Under the pieces are notes generated by a model. It searched no databases, had not been told where the DNA came from, and saw only the letters and a program-made list of their open reading frames with translations. A DNA stretch of 53,749 bases from Rhodospirillaceae bacterium. Lineage in GTDB: Bacteria; Pseudomonadota; Alphaproteobacteria; Rhodospirillales; UBA2165. The position numbers were made by a program, and so were the translations under genes. Position 1 is the first letter of the stretch. The number at the start of each line of letters is the position of its first letter. Where the stretch lies: positions 179,953 through 233,701 of the forward strand of contig PBNV01000031.1 of the NCBI GenBank assembly GCA_002723345.1, in the 5' to 3' direction. Positions 43,496 to 53,018 of this stretch are shown here, one piece after another.

Positions 43496-44554
43496 ATGAA
43501 AAGGTCGGAGTTACGGGCGTATGAAAATCTTCCGGTGCTGGTCACTGGACACACGGGGTTTAAAGGAGCTTGGCTGACTTTGTGGTTGGAGAAAATTGGA
43601 GCAAAAGTCTCCGGTTTCTCGTTGCCTGCCCCCGTTGAAACCCACAATTTGTTTACCGCCACTAAGATCGACGAAACATCTCACTCTCAATTTGGCGACA
43701 TACGCAATGTCGACTCAGTTTTACGTGTGTTTGAAGAGACCCAACCAAAGATAGTATATCACCTCGCCGCACAATCCCTTGTTCGGCAATCCTATGCCAA
43801 TCCATTGGAGACATTCGCTACTAATGTCATTGGTACCGCTAATGTTCTAGAGGCAGCGCGCCATAGTTCCTCCCTTGAGGCCGTGGTGATTGTTACCAGT
43901 GATAAATGCTACGACAATCAGGATCTTCAACATCGATTTACCGAGGTTGATCCGATGGGGGGAAAAGATCCCTATAGTGCCAGCAAAGGGTGCGCTGAGC
44001 TTGTGACCGCCGCTTATCGCCAGTCCTTTTGTTTGGACCAACCCTTGATTGCTTCCGCTCGTGCGGGCAATGTGATAGGTGGCGGAGACTGGTCTGACGA
44101 CCGGCTAATTCCCGATATTGTAAGAGCTATTATGGCCGGTGAGCAAATAAAAATACGTAATCCGTCTTCAACCCGGCCCTGGCAGCATGTTATTGACCTT
44201 CTTTCTGGCTACCTGTCTCTAGGTGCACGCTTGTTAGACGGGGATAAGGAATTTGCTGATAGTTGGAACTTCGGTCCCAAGCCAGGTGGTGCTTTGCCGG
44301 TTAAGGCTTTAGCCGATAAATTTGTAGAATGTTGGGGTGAAGGATTGATTGTGGTTGATCAGGGGATAAACCCACCGGCAGAAGCCAGCTACCTTGATTT
44401 GGATATTTCGAAGGCCCAGGAGAGGCTCAGATTTGAGCCAGAAATCTCTATCGAATTATCAATTGAGATGACTGTCGATTGGTATAAAAAGTTTTTGTTC
44501 GAGGGTGTCGAGGCGCGAGAACTTGTCCTCAGTCAGATCGAGCAATTTTCATAA
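43496..44554 (+). CDS. rfbG: CDP-glucose 4,6-dehydratase RfbG
   Basis: Converts CDP-glucose to CDP-4-keto-6-deoxyglucose. 352 aa SDR. TGHTGFKGAWL (17-27) is characteristic of RfbG; AAQSLVRQSY, VTSDKCYDN and the catalytic YSASK (Y160-K164) follow. SSTRPWQHVIDLLSGY and SWNFGPKPG are also family-specific. The last 50 bases overlap the next gene. Confidence 0.93.
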   Translation: MKRSELRAYENLPVLVTGHTGFKGAWLTLWLEKIGAKVSGFSLPAPVETHNLFTATKIDETSHSQFGDIRNVDSVLRVFEETQPKIVYHLAAQSLVRQSYANPLETFATNVIGTANVLEAARHSSSLEAVVIVTSDKCYDNQDLQHRFTEVDPMGGKDPYSASKGCAELVTAAYRQSFCLDQPLIASARAGNVIGGGDWSDDRLIPDIVRAIMAGEQIKIRNPSSTRPWQHVIDLLSGYLSLGARLLDGDKEFADSWNFGPKPGGALPVKALADKFVECWGEGLIVVDQGINPPAEASYLDLDISKAQERLRFEPEISIELSIEMTVDWYKKFLFEGVEARELVLSQIEQFS

Positions 44555-45527
44555 TTGGATCATCGAAAGTAGTGCTATCGCAAAGAAAAAGTTCTTAATT
44601 ATTGGCGGAACCGGTTTTATTGGTGGCGCCTTGGTGCGCGCTTTAATTAATATGGATGAGACGGTCCATTGTCTGGCATTTGCGGATCGTAACCAAAAAA
44701 GCCGATTGTCTTCCATCCGGGGAAATCGAGTTGTTGTGGCTGCCAAGAATGATTCGACGGAAATCCAACGGGCCTTGGCAGGAGTTCGGCCGGATATCAT
44801 TATAAATTTAGCTGGAGGTGGTGTAAGACCAGACGAGCGCACGGCGGCCAATTTATCAGATGGTAATAGTCGGCTGACCCTTAATCTTCTTCACGGATGC
44901 GTTAATGATCCTCCTGAACTATTCATTCAGGCAGGAAGCTGGTCAGAATATAGTATCAGCGTTGATAGGCGGCCAATTGCCGAAGATCATCTGTTGACCA
45001 CGAAGCATAGGTATGGCGCTGCAAAATCTGCGGCTACGGGGGAGGGTTTGACCGCCGCGGGGCAACTTGGAATTTCCTTTGTCGCTTTGCGACTGTTTAA
45101 TGTATACGGACCCGGCGAAGCACCTTTTCGCCTAATCCCATTCATTATTGATCACTTATACCGTCATATGGAAGTTCCGTTGACTATGGGGGATCAGGTT
45201 CGCGATTTCATTTTTATTGATGATGTAGTTTCCGCATTTATAGAGGCAGCCCGCAGTGATAGCCTGACGCCAGGAGGCGTTTATAATATCTGTACAGGAA
45301 ATCCGGCTAGCGTCAGGCACGTGGCTGAGAGAGTTGCGAGAGCGCTGAAACGCCCGACAGCATTATTACGGTTTGGAGACCTATCGTCGCGCACCGATGA
45401 GCCAAAATGGGTTGTTGGAGACGGTCGAAAATTCCGGTTGGCGACACATTGGTTGCCTAAGACCGTCTTGGATCAGGGTATAACGAAAACGGTAGATCAT
45501 TATTTCCGCTTGGGACACGATCAGTAG
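44505..45527 (+). CDS. SDR epimerase/reductase for the CDP-6-deoxyhexose
   Basis: Extended SDR of 340 aa (GTG 44505; TTG 44523 possible, no ATG). GGTGFIG is at 34-40, the Ser of QAGSWSEY at S145, and YGAAK at Y170-K174. Right after rfbF-rfbG it most likely reduces or epimerises CDP-4-keto-6-deoxyglucose. No rfbH-type 3-dehydrase gene is in the window, so a 3,6-dideoxyhexose (abequose, paratose) is not supported; a CDP-6-deoxyhexose such as 6-deoxy-D-gulose-, fucose- or glucose-like is likelier. The overlap of 32-50 bases with rfbG is large. Confidence 0.7.
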   Translation: MSRRENLSSVRSSNFHNWIIESSAIAKKKFLIIGGTGFIGGALVRALINMDETVHCLAFADRNQKSRLSSIRGNRVVVAAKNDSTEIQRALAGVRPDIIINLAGGGVRPDERTAANLSDGNSRLTLNLLHGCVNDPPELFIQAGSWSEYSISVDRRPIAEDHLLTTKHRYGAAKSAATGEGLTAAGQLGISFVALRLFNVYGPGEAPFRLIPFIIDHLYRHMEVPLTMGDQVRDFIFIDDVVSAFIEAARSDSLTPGGVYNICTGNPASVRHVAERVARALKRPTALLRFGDLSSRTDEPKWVVGDGRKFRLATHWLPKTVLDQGITKTVDHYFRLGHDQ

Positions 45528-45606
45528 GGCGACGTAAAACATGATTTTGAGTATCATTATTGTACTTGTTAACGTTGAGTAAAATTGCTGAGGTCAATTT
45601 ATATTT

Positions 45607-46560
45607 ATGGAGACGAAACCACATATATCGCTCATTATTCCTGTTTTTAACGAACAGGAAAACATACGCAATTTGTATGACCGCCTGGTGAATGTGGTTG
45701 AAAAAATTTCTGATCAATACCGATTTGAATTTCTTTTCACTGATAATCACAGCACCGATGATACTTTTATGATTCTCAAAGACCTTGCTGCCAAAGATAA
45801 GAGAATTAAGGTCATTCGTTTTACCAAAAATTTTGGCTTTCAGGCATCGATACTTACCGGGTACCGAAATGCAGCTGGCGATGCAGCAATTCAGATCGAT
45901 TGTGATCTGCAAGATCCACCCGAATTAATCCCTGACTTTCTTGCGAAATGGCGGGAGGGATATCAAGTCGTCTATGGCATCCGTCGGTCGCGTCAGGAAG
46001 GCGTCGTCATCAGCTGGCTTAGGTCCTTGTTTTACAGGGTGATAGATAAACTGGCCGACGATTATCTGCCGCGTAACGCAGGTGATTTTCGTTTGATTGA
46101 CCGGCGGGTTATTGACCTGTTGAAACAGGTGGATGATAGTCATCCCTATATACGGGGTATGATATCAGCCTTCGGCTTTGAACAGGTTGGTATCCCGTAT
46201 GATCGGGCCAGACGTGATCATGGGGACAGTAAGTTTTCCTTTTTGGATCTGATTTCTCTGGCATTTGATGGGATACTTTATCACTCCATCGTCCCTTTAA
46301 GGGTGGCCTCGATTTCTGGATTAATCGCGGCCTTCCTCACACTCCTAGGTATCGTATTCTATGTCATCAGTCGGTTTCTTTTTGACTCTAATTGGCCCGA
46401 GGGGTTTGCAACAACAATCGTTCTCCTGTTGCTATCAATTACCCTCAATGCTTTGTTTTTAGGTATCATTGGTGAATATTTGGGTCGAATTTATCAGCAG
46501 CTAAAGAGGCGCCCACTCTCGATCGTAGAAAAGCGTTTAAATCAGGACGATGATTTATAA
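45607..46560 (+). CDS. GtrB/ArnC-like polyprenyl-phosphate glycosyltransferase
   Basis: GT2 enzyme of 317 aa that transfers a sugar from a nucleotide donor to undecaprenyl phosphate. ISLIIPVFNEQENI at the N-terminus, QIDCDLQDPPELI with the D98/D100 DxD, and FRLIDRRVIDLL match GtrB/DPMS. Two C-terminal transmembrane helices are at about 233-256 and 267-290, as in GtrB. The product would feed a periplasmic GT-C enzyme such as the YfhO-like protein at 40,555 or the membrane protein at 47,430. Confidence 0.88.
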   Translation: METKPHISLIIPVFNEQENIRNLYDRLVNVVEKISDQYRFEFLFTDNHSTDDTFMILKDLAAKDKRIKVIRFTKNFGFQASILTGYRNAAGDAAIQIDCDLQDPPELIPDFLAKWREGYQVVYGIRRSRQEGVVISWLRSLFYRVIDKLADDYLPRNAGDFRLIDRRVIDLLKQVDDSHPYIRGMISAFGFEQVGIPYDRARRDHGDSKFSFLDLISLAFDGILYHSIVPLRVASISGLIAAFLTLLGIVFYVISRFLFDSNWPEGFATTIVLLLLSITLNALFLGIIGEYLGRIYQQLKRRPLSIVEKRLNQDDDL

Positions 46561-46571
46561 TTGGTTCTATT

Positions 46572-46577
46572 AGGGGG
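46572..46577 (+). promoter_or_regulatory. Ribosome binding site deciding the GTG start at 46584
   Basis: AGGGGG six bases before GTG 46584 supports that codon as the start of the methyltransferase. Confidence 0.55.
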
Positions 46578-46583
46578 TTAATC

Positions 46584-47255
46584 GTGCCAGAATTTGATCG
46601 TCACTCTGATCGTTATTTGGAAACACTGCAACAAGCGATTGCTTTTTCGGGGGATGAGGCGAGTTATTTCGCTGATTATAAAGCTGTCAAACTTACCGAA
46701 ATAATGGACAAAAATGTCTTTAATAAGGTACTAGATTTTGGGTGTGGTATCGGAAGTGTGTCAGTCGCCATTCAGACCACTGCACCTACTTGGCAGATAA
46801 ACGGGTTTGATATCTCACGTGATAGTCTGGCCCGTGTTCCATCGTCCTTAACTGAAAAAGGAATTTTTACATCAAATATCGAGGACTTAGGTTCCGATCA
46901 TGATGCGGTCCTGCTAACGGGGGTTATGCATCATATCAATCCAGAAGAGCGGAGATCGGCCTTGGACCTGGCTCTAGACCGACTAAAACCCGGCGGGCTT
47001 TTAGTCGTATTTGAGCATAATCCCTGGAATCCTGTCACGAGTTGGGTCGTAGATCGATGCCCTTTTGATGAAAACGCTATTTTGCTGCCGCCACCTGAGA
47101 TCGTATCAATCTTTCAAACAATTGGATTGGTAAACATAAAACGACAATTCATTATTTTCTTTCCAAATATTACCAAGTTTTTACGACCGTTGGAGAGATG
47201 GCTTACATGGTGTCCCCTTGGCGCTCAGTATGTGATTGTCGGTGAAAAAGCCTGA
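46584..47255 (+). CDS. Class I SAM-dependent methyltransferase
   Basis: 223 aa. Motif I KVLDFGCGIGSVSV (48-61), DAVLLTGVMHHI and LKPGGLLVVFEHN are standard Methyltransf_11/12 motifs. The start is GTG 46584. It resembles small methyltransferases that follow GtrB-like genes in glycan loci. Substrate unknown. It is the last + strand gene before the orientation changes; the next 174 bases contain no gene. Confidence 0.78.
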   Translation: MPEFDRHSDRYLETLQQAIAFSGDEASYFADYKAVKLTEIMDKNVFNKVLDFGCGIGSVSVAIQTTAPTWQINGFDISRDSLARVPSSLTEKGIFTSNIEDLGSDHDAVLLTGVMHHINPEERRSALDLALDRLKPGGLLVVFEHNPWNPVTSWVVDRCPFDENAILLPPPEIVSIFQTIGLVNIKRQFIIFFPNITKFLRPLERWLTWCPLGAQYVIVGEKA

Positions 47256-47429
47256 AAATCTCTATTTCGCGTTGCGTCTCGCTAGCTTTTTTAAGTTAGG
47301 AACTAACGGTGAATAAACTGGCCGAGCTATCGCATTGCGATTTCAGTCGGGTCCGCACTCTCCAGGGTGAATCATGAGGTGCCTCTAATGGGTGATATTG
47401 ATTATGTGTAGCGCTCAAAAATAAGTTAT

Positions 47430-49382
47430 TTACTCGATGTTTTGCAGTTTTTTCAGTTCGGAGATGAAAGACGGCCCATCATAGACAGACGTATAAGGCC
47501 CAGATATTACAGGTTCTAGTTTATTCATTGCCGGAACAAAGAATTGCCCAAACCTTAACCCGGAGGTGTCGTAACTTGTCTTAATAGAGCGAGCTGTTTT
47601 ATTCCGTCTGTTTTGGACAGAGTGTTTAAAGAAAAAATAGCGAAAATTTTTGGACTCAGCCCTTCTTATAAATTCATCTATTGACATTTTTGGAGGCGAA
47701 TTTGTCTCGAGCCACCAGCGTGCCTCATCAGAGAAGTATATATACGTTACTTGTTTTTGCGGGCAATAAAAGGAGTGAGGGTGAACAGCAGAGTAATAGG
47801 CCCCATCATCGCGTAGGTTGGTTCTGATGAAAGTGCAGGTTCTATAGTACGCCCCATCCATTGTCGGAGTTTTTTCATGATAACTAGCTTCGTTCACCAA
47901 CCCAACAGCAGGCGGTATCCTTATCAGGCTGTATATTACGACAAAGAGCGCCTGATTTAAAATGAGGGTGGCAAAGAGGCCAATAAGAATCTTTTTATGG
48001 ACGTAGTTAGATTTTGCATGCTCCCAGACGATCACGGCACCGAGTGTTGCTATTAGTGAGAGCGCGGGAAATACGGGGGTCAGGAATCGCACTTGCTGGG
48101 AACCCACATAAAACCAAAAGAAATAATAAGATAATATAAATATAAGTAATGGAGCCAGTAATTTAGTATATTTTGCTGATAATATTATTAAGGGGCAAAA
48201 TACTAAAATAGCCGGTGATCCAAATATCATCCCATCGAAATATTGCATTGGCGAAACAAAAATATGCCATGGGCCGCTTAATAAATCATATAGTCCTCTA
48301 CCGGTTCCAAATGAGTGCTTTTCCGCTAAGCCAGACACGACGGAGTAGCTAAAAAACGTCGGCTTGTCAGGGTTAAAGAACTGATTTGCAGCTGGAAATA
48401 GGGGGTTTCCCGTTAAAATATATGTGTAGATAAAATGTGGTGATGCTGCCAAAACGGCTGTTGCAGCTGTGGTAGCTGAGGGCAGAAATTGGATGCGACG
48501 TTTCAGCAAATCGAAGAGCATCACTACACCTAAAGCCGCCGCCACGGGAAAACCGTACAGTTTTACCAGTATACATTCGCCCAACAGGAGCCCTAAAATA
48601 AAGCAGTACTTGGCATTTTGACTTTTCCGCCAAACCAGATAGCACAAGATGCATAGGGTGCTGTATGCGGCCAGCGCAACATCAACCTCTACGGTGGCCA
48701 TTTGCCATATAACCACTCTAATAGAGAGAAAAAGGAGTAAAGTTAGAAGAACAACCTTTCTAGATTTTTTTATTCTGTACCCGATCGCGCCAGCGGCCGC
48801 TGCGGCAATTAACCCAAAGGTACCCATCATCACTTGAGCAGCGCCTGGCCCCACCGATGCCAGGCTCAAACGGGTAAAATTGCCTGCTAGCTTGGGAATG
48901 AACATGTTGACAACATTCCTGTCCCAAGGGATACCGAGCCTGCCCGCCTCTAATTCATACTGAGGTTGCGACAAATGGTATAAAAGGCTGTCATAGTCGT
49001 TAGGGGGTGCAAGGCCCTGCACAAGTGAAGTTAGAGACACTGATAAAATTGACAACCAGAGCACGCAATTCCATTTATCAGTACGCGCAGCAGAGATCTC
49101 AAGTGAAATACTATTCCTGATTTTTAGCCAAGGTATTTTTAGCCAACCCGGAGCCGCTAAAACTGAGAGGACGGCAACCACACACCACATTGATGTGGCG
49201 TCATATCTGAAATACCCGACACTTGAGACACCAATATAAATCGCATAACTGCCAACGCCGAAGGATAACAGTAATCTCTCGCCAGTGTTCAGAAATTTTT
49301 CCGGGTCTAAACGGACGACAACTTGCCACCCTAAACCAAATAAAATGACTGTTAATAATAAAACAAAAATGAAGGAAGACAT
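47430..49382 (-). CDS. GT-C-like polytopic membrane glycosyltransferase
   Basis: About 650 aa from ATG 49382 (TTG 49394 would add four). Around ten transmembrane helices fill residues 1-480. The loop near 130 with APPNDYDSLLYHL has the acidic pair expected of GT-C (ArnT/PMT-like) enzymes, and IPWDRNVVNMF follows. The C-terminal 150 residues are soluble. It would transfer a sugar from a lipid donor outside the cytoplasmic membrane. First gene of the minus-strand end region; no close named family is recognised. Confidence 0.6.
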   Translation of the reverse strand: MSSFIFVLLLTVILFGLGWQVVVRLDPEKFLNTGERLLLSFGVGSYAIYIGVSSVGYFRYDATSMWCVVAVLSVLAAPGWLKIPWLKIRNSISLEISAARTDKWNCVLWLSILSVSLTSLVQGLAPPNDYDSLLYHLSQPQYELEAGRLGIPWDRNVVNMFIPKLAGNFTRLSLASVGPGAAQVMMGTFGLIAAAAAGAIGYRIKKSRKVVLLTLLLFLSIRVVIWQMATVEVDVALAAYSTLCILCYLVWRKSQNAKYCFILGLLLGECILVKLYGFPVAAALGVVMLFDLLKRRIQFLPSATTAATAVLAASPHFIYTYILTGNPLFPAANQFFNPDKPTFFSYSVVSGLAEKHSFGTGRGLYDLLSGPWHIFVSPMQYFDGMIFGSPAILVFCPLIILSAKYTKLLAPLLIFILSYYFFWFYVGSQQVRFLTPVFPALSLIATLGAVIVWEHAKSNYVHKKILIGLFATLILNQALFVVIYSLIRIPPAVGLVNEASYHEKTPTMDGAYYRTCTFIRTNLRDDGAYYSAVHPHSFYCPQKQVTYIYFSDEARWWLETNSPPKMSIDEFIRRAESKNFRYFFFKHSVQNRRNKTARSIKTSYDTSGLRFGQFFVPAMNKLEPVISGPYTSVYDGPSFISELKKLQNIE

Positions 49383-49754
49383 GCGGTAACTCAACTATCG
49401 CAATAAAAAATCACTAAATGTAATTATTTTTTCGAAATAGTAATCTAGGTTATTCGTATAGTAAAAAAAAAGTACACAGAAAGCCCAAATAAATGCGCAT
49501 GATACGGATAATTTTCTTTTCATAATGTATTTTTTGAATATGCCTACTCTTTTGAAGAGAGATATCTATGCTTTCACAGCAAGCCGGTAGTTATTCTGAT
49601 GAGTATACCAACTTTGTGACAGTCAGCATCGATAACCATTCCTGTCTTATTCGGTAACGTCACTATCTTTTATTACATCAAAGTTTCTTTATTGGCGAGG
49701 TAAACGCTCGAAGAGAGCCAAGTAGAATTTAGTAGAAGCCCTGTAATCATAAAG
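49383..49754. other. 372-base AT-rich intergenic region
   Basis: Lies upstream of the minus-strand GT-C-like gene, so its promoter should be here; no clear consensus is seen. A 29-codon + strand ORF (49,568-49,657), preceded by GAAGAGAG, is the only other open stretch and has no family. With the neighbouring gene remnant it looks like a rearranged junction. Confidence 0.3.
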
Positions 49755-49849
49755 TCAAAGATTTTTTGTAGACGCTGGTTCACCATGAAAAACCCACAAT
49801 ACGGTTAAGGTTCTTTCTCAGGGAAGACTGGTTTGGCCAGCGTTCTCCT
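49755..49849 (-). pseudogene. Decayed 3' end of a SAM methyltransferase gene
   Basis: Read on the minus strand, this stretch aligns without gaps to the last 95 bases of the methyltransferase at 53,019 (53,018-53,112): about 74 of 95 positions match by eye. The conserved GFSW, TSVYKK and GE-W residues survive, but a Trp codon has become TGA (49,780-49,782), the normal stop is lost and no upstream part of the gene is present. It ends about ten bases from the stop codon of the acyltransferase gene. It is a remnant, same orientation as the intact copy. Confidence 0.75.
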
Positions 49850-49860
49850 TACGACGCGGG

Positions 49861-51843
49861 TTAGTTTGTCTTCACGTTCTTGCCGTAATTTTCGGGGGGT
49901 ACTCCATGGTGTATTTTTTGTTCCACCCACTCGTCGTGTAAAAGTGTTGAGAGTTGATTGGCGATTAATTTACTTAACAACGGACTGGGGTGGTCATCAT
50001 CGCTGTAGAGAGAAAAGCCATCAATTGTGTTCATGCAGCGCCCCTCTACCAATGTGTTGCAAACTAACTTCTCTACATTGAGAACATTGATATTGGGTTT
50101 TAATGCTAGTCTTTCAAACAACTGGATAACACGCTCATTAGCATCGACGTAGGAATTATAAGATGTAGTAATTTCAGCAGTACTATGAAGTTTCGCTTTT
50201 CGCACTGGTACATTCCAACCAGCCTCGGGTATCTGACTGATAATTATTACTCTGCGTTTTTTTGAAACACCTTTTATAAAATTTTCAGTATGAGAAAAGA
50301 TATCTCGATTACTGCCAGTTACGGTATTTAAGCCATTAGCTCCTAATTCAATCCCACCCTCTCCGTTGTCAAAACGCGAGCCGATTAAATACAACCGCCA
50401 ACGTGATGACAGGATGACGGTTGCATTTGTTTTTTCTATGAATTGCCAATAATCTTTTTTGCTACGTACGCATTCTTCCTGAATTGGAGTTCTTGACGTT
50501 CCTAAGACTGGCAGACAAGCATTGACTATCAAGGATAAGAAATTTCCGTCACGCCTCTCAATAGTGTGTCGCAAAGACAGACTTAGAGCCTCTGCATGAG
50601 AATCTCCTAGTAAAATAAAATTATTCTTTTCGCCAAGGCATCTGTTTAGAAGACGCTGTTTTGAATTTTCAAAATCATCCGCGTGCGTGACAGCACACTC
50701 ATTTGTGTCACGCCAACCAGCAAATGTCTCGACGGTGTATCGACTTTTGAACTTTTCAAAATGCCCAGCGAAACCAACGGCAAGAAAGGTTACTAAGCCA
50801 ATTCCAGAGAACCCGAAAATATATTTTTGAGAGAAACCATTTTTTTGTCTGAACGGATTTTCTATAAATTTCCAACTAAAAAACGCTAATATCAGAGAAA
50901 TTACACTTAAGCTGAGCATTAGTAATTCACCAGGATGGTTCGGACCCCGAATTCTCGCAAATGCAAACAAGGGCTGATGCCAAAGGTAAGCAGAGTAACT
51001 TATCAAGCCAATGCCAACTAATGCTCTTGTACCTAGTATTCTTGCAGCAAAGGTTTCCTTATCAGCGTAAAGAATTAGCAACACAACGCCCAGCACTGGA
51101 GCTAACGCATAGATGCTTGGAAATGGGGTGCTTTCATCATATAAAAATATTGAACATACTACTGCTGCCAAGCCGAGTAGCGCTAATGGGTTATGCTTTT
51201 GTACGCCGTGCTTTTGCACGATAAATGCGGTTATAGAGCCCGCGAATAATTCCCAAGCACGTGTTGGTGCTAGGTAAAAGTTTGCTGTAGCGTCGTTACG
51301 CCAACCCCATTCACTCAACAGTAAACTGATTGTTGCCATAAGAACAATCATCCAAAACACTTTGTGTTTACCAAATCGCCACGCGAGAAGTAGGAAGATA
51401 GGGAACAAAACGTAATACTGCTCTTCTACAGCCAGGCTCCATGTATGTAGCAATGGTTTTGTTTCGGCGGCAGCTGAAAAGTATCCACTTTCTCGCCAAA
51501 ATAGTACATTTGACGCAAACAAGCTGACTGCAACAAGACTTTGTGAAAAGTCTCTCATTTGACTAGGCAGCATCCACATCCAAGCAAATGGCATGCAAAC
51601 AAGCATCACAAAGAAGAGTGCTGGAAGTATTCGTCGAGCACGTCTTTCGTAGAAGTTAAATATGCTGAAACGTTGATTTTTTAAATCGTCAATAATAATT
51701 GTGGTTATCAGGTACCCACTTATCACAAAGAACACATCAACGCCTACAAAGCCTCCACTAAATATTTCAAATTCAGCGTGGAATAATATCACGGGTATAA
51801 CAGCGAGTGCCCGCAAGCCATCTATTTCGGCGCGATATTTCAA
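49861..51843 (-). CDS. OafA/YrhL-type acyltransferase with C-terminal SGNH domain
   Basis: Membrane O-acetyltransferase of 660 aa. Acyltransferase-3 part: IDGLRALAVIPV (7-18), FFVISGYL, LLHTWSLAVEEQYY (131-144), WHQPLF, with ten or so helices to about residue 360. SGNH part: LLGDSHAEAL (nucleophile S415) and YSDDDHPS with the D615-x-x-H618 pair. Such AT3-SGNH proteins O-acetylate O-antigen or other surface glycans in the periplasm. After the last family-like residues a tail of about 20 aa runs to the junction with the methyltransferase remnant, possibly a fusion point. Confidence 0.9.
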   Translation of the reverse strand: MKYRAEIDGLRALAVIPVILFHAEFEIFSGGFVGVDVFFVISGYLITTIIIDDLKNQRFSIFNFYERRARRILPALFFVMLVCMPFAWMWMLPSQMRDFSQSLVAVSLFASNVLFWRESGYFSAAAETKPLLHTWSLAVEEQYYVLFPIFLLLAWRFGKHKVFWMIVLMATISLLLSEWGWRNDATANFYLAPTRAWELFAGSITAFIVQKHGVQKHNPLALLGLAAVVCSIFLYDESTPFPSIYALAPVLGVVLLILYADKETFAARILGTRALVGIGLISYSAYLWHQPLFAFARIRGPNHPGELLMLSLSVISLILAFFSWKFIENPFRQKNGFSQKYIFGFSGIGLVTFLAVGFAGHFEKFKSRYTVETFAGWRDTNECAVTHADDFENSKQRLLNRCLGEKNNFILLGDSHAEALSLSLRHTIERRDGNFLSLIVNACLPVLGTSRTPIQEECVRSKKDYWQFIEKTNATVILSSRWRLYLIGSRFDNGEGGIELGANGLNTVTGSNRDIFSHTENFIKGVSKKRRVIIISQIPEAGWNVPVRKAKLHSTAEITTSYNSYVDANERVIQLFERLALKPNINVLNVEKLVCNTLVEGRCMNTIDGFSLYSDDDHPSPLLSKLIANQLSTLLHDEWVEQKIHHGVPPENYGKNVKTN

Positions 51844-52089
51844 GTCAACAAACCCTTCTGAAATGTTCTATTTCTCTCGCGGACAAAAGTACTGAAATTA
51901 CATTGCCATGTGTTGCTCTCACACAACAACGAATAGTCAATTTCGTGAAAATCGTAAAAATCAATCTTTTATAGAACTTGCCAAAAAGATGCGACGTAAA
52001 TTTCAACACATTACTGTTTAATTTTACTTTATTTGGTCTAATTTTATATTTAAACACAGGGTCGGCGATTTCATATCAGTAATTAATTT
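51844..52089. promoter_or_regulatory. Divergent promoter region
   Basis: 246 AT-rich bases between the divergent starts of the acyltransferase (minus) and the GT2 gene (plus); both need a promoter here. A TATATT-like box lies near 52,045, but I cannot assign -35 elements with confidence. No operator-like repeats are seen. Confidence 0.4.
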
Positions 52090-52803
52090 ATGTCACTAGA
52101 AATTCTCTCTATACTCATTCCTTGCTACAATGAGGAAAGAACTCTTGCCGACATTGTGACAAGAGTACAAAACGCGGATAGCTGTGGCCTAAAAAAAGAA
52201 ATTATCATAATTGATGATGGTTCCACAGACGGCTCGCTCAAATTAGCTAAAAGAATCGCTGAAGCGGATGCTTGTGTTCGTATATTTTTTCACCCGCAAA
52301 ATATGGGTAAAGGCGCGGCTATAAGGACGGGTATTCAAGAGTCTAAGGGTGATTTGATTTTGGTTCAGGATGCCGATTTAGAATATGACCCCAAAGAATA
52401 CCCGAGACTATTAGCCCCTTTCTTTGATAGTCAGGCAGACGTTGTATACGGATCGCGGTTTAAAGGTGGAGAAAGCACACGGGCTGTATATTTTTGGCAC
52501 AGTGTGGGAAACCATTTACTCACGCTACTCTCGAATATGATGACCGATTTAAATTTAACCGATATGGAGACCTGTTATAAGGTCTTTAGAGCCAGCCTTC
52601 TGAGAAGTATCATCCTAAGAGAGAATAGGTTTGGATTTGAACCTGAGGTTACAGCAAAGATTAGCCGCTTATCCCCAAGGCCAGTAATCTACGAGGTTGG
52701 AATTAGTTATATGGGTAGAACTTACGAGGATGGAAAAAAAATAGGGTGGAAAGACGGTGTCAGTGCGATTTATTGTATTGTTAGATACAATCTCTTTTCG
52801 TAG
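52090..52803 (+). CDS. GT2 glycosyltransferase, DPM1/dolichol-phosphate-mannose-synthase-like
   Basis: 237 aa. ILIPCYNEERTL, IIDDGSTDGS (41-50) and VQDADLEYDP with D94/D96 are classic DPMS-type GT2 motifs; YGSRFKGGE and TDMETCYKVFR are typical of the bacterial DPM1-like group. It has no C-terminal membrane helices, unlike the GtrB-like gene at 45,607, which fits the short DPM1-like form. It likely makes a polyprenyl-phosphate sugar for the GT-C-like protein. It is the only + strand gene in the last 6 kb. Confidence 0.87.
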   Translation: MSLEILSILIPCYNEERTLADIVTRVQNADSCGLKKEIIIIDDGSTDGSLKLAKRIAEADACVRIFFHPQNMGKGAAIRTGIQESKGDLILVQDADLEYDPKEYPRLLAPFFDSQADVVYGSRFKGGESTRAVYFWHSVGNHLLTLLSNMMTDLNLTDMETCYKVFRASLLRSIILRENRFGFEPEVTAKISRLSPRPVIYEVGISYMGRTYEDGKKIGWKDGVSAIYCIVRYNLFS

Positions 52804-53018
52804 GCCCAAAATTTTTGAGCAAAGACGTCTGGCTTTATTTAGAAAGCTGGTGAGTAAATGGCCCAGCATATCGATTTTATTTTAGCCAATATCAATGACT
52901 ATCTCGGTCTAATTATTCAGGTAAATATCTTTTTATTTAAAAAAAGCATCCAAATTGACGTGTTAAGCGTTCGTAGATACTCGATTGGGGCTTAATTTAA
53001 CCGCTATTATTCAGATGT
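52804..53018. other. Convergent intergenic region with a short ORF
   Basis: 215 bases between convergent genes. A 45-codon + strand ORF (52,858-52,995) follows AGAAAGCTGGTGAG but no family is recognised. No clear bidirectional terminator hairpin is visible. Confidence 0.3.

Noticed and set aside
44505..45527. CDP-4-keto-6-deoxyglucose 3-dehydrase (RfbH)
   Set aside because: The protein is an SDR with GGTGFIG and YxxxK, not a PLP/iron-sulfur enzyme.
45457..45912. A 151-codon minus-strand frame
   Set aside because: It runs across the end of the SDR gene, a gap and the N-terminus of the GtrB-like gene, both well supported; no family features.
47295..47307. Inverted repeat GTTAG-GAA-CTAAC after the methyltransferase, as a terminator
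   Set aside because: Five-base stem and no T-run downstream; too weak to call.
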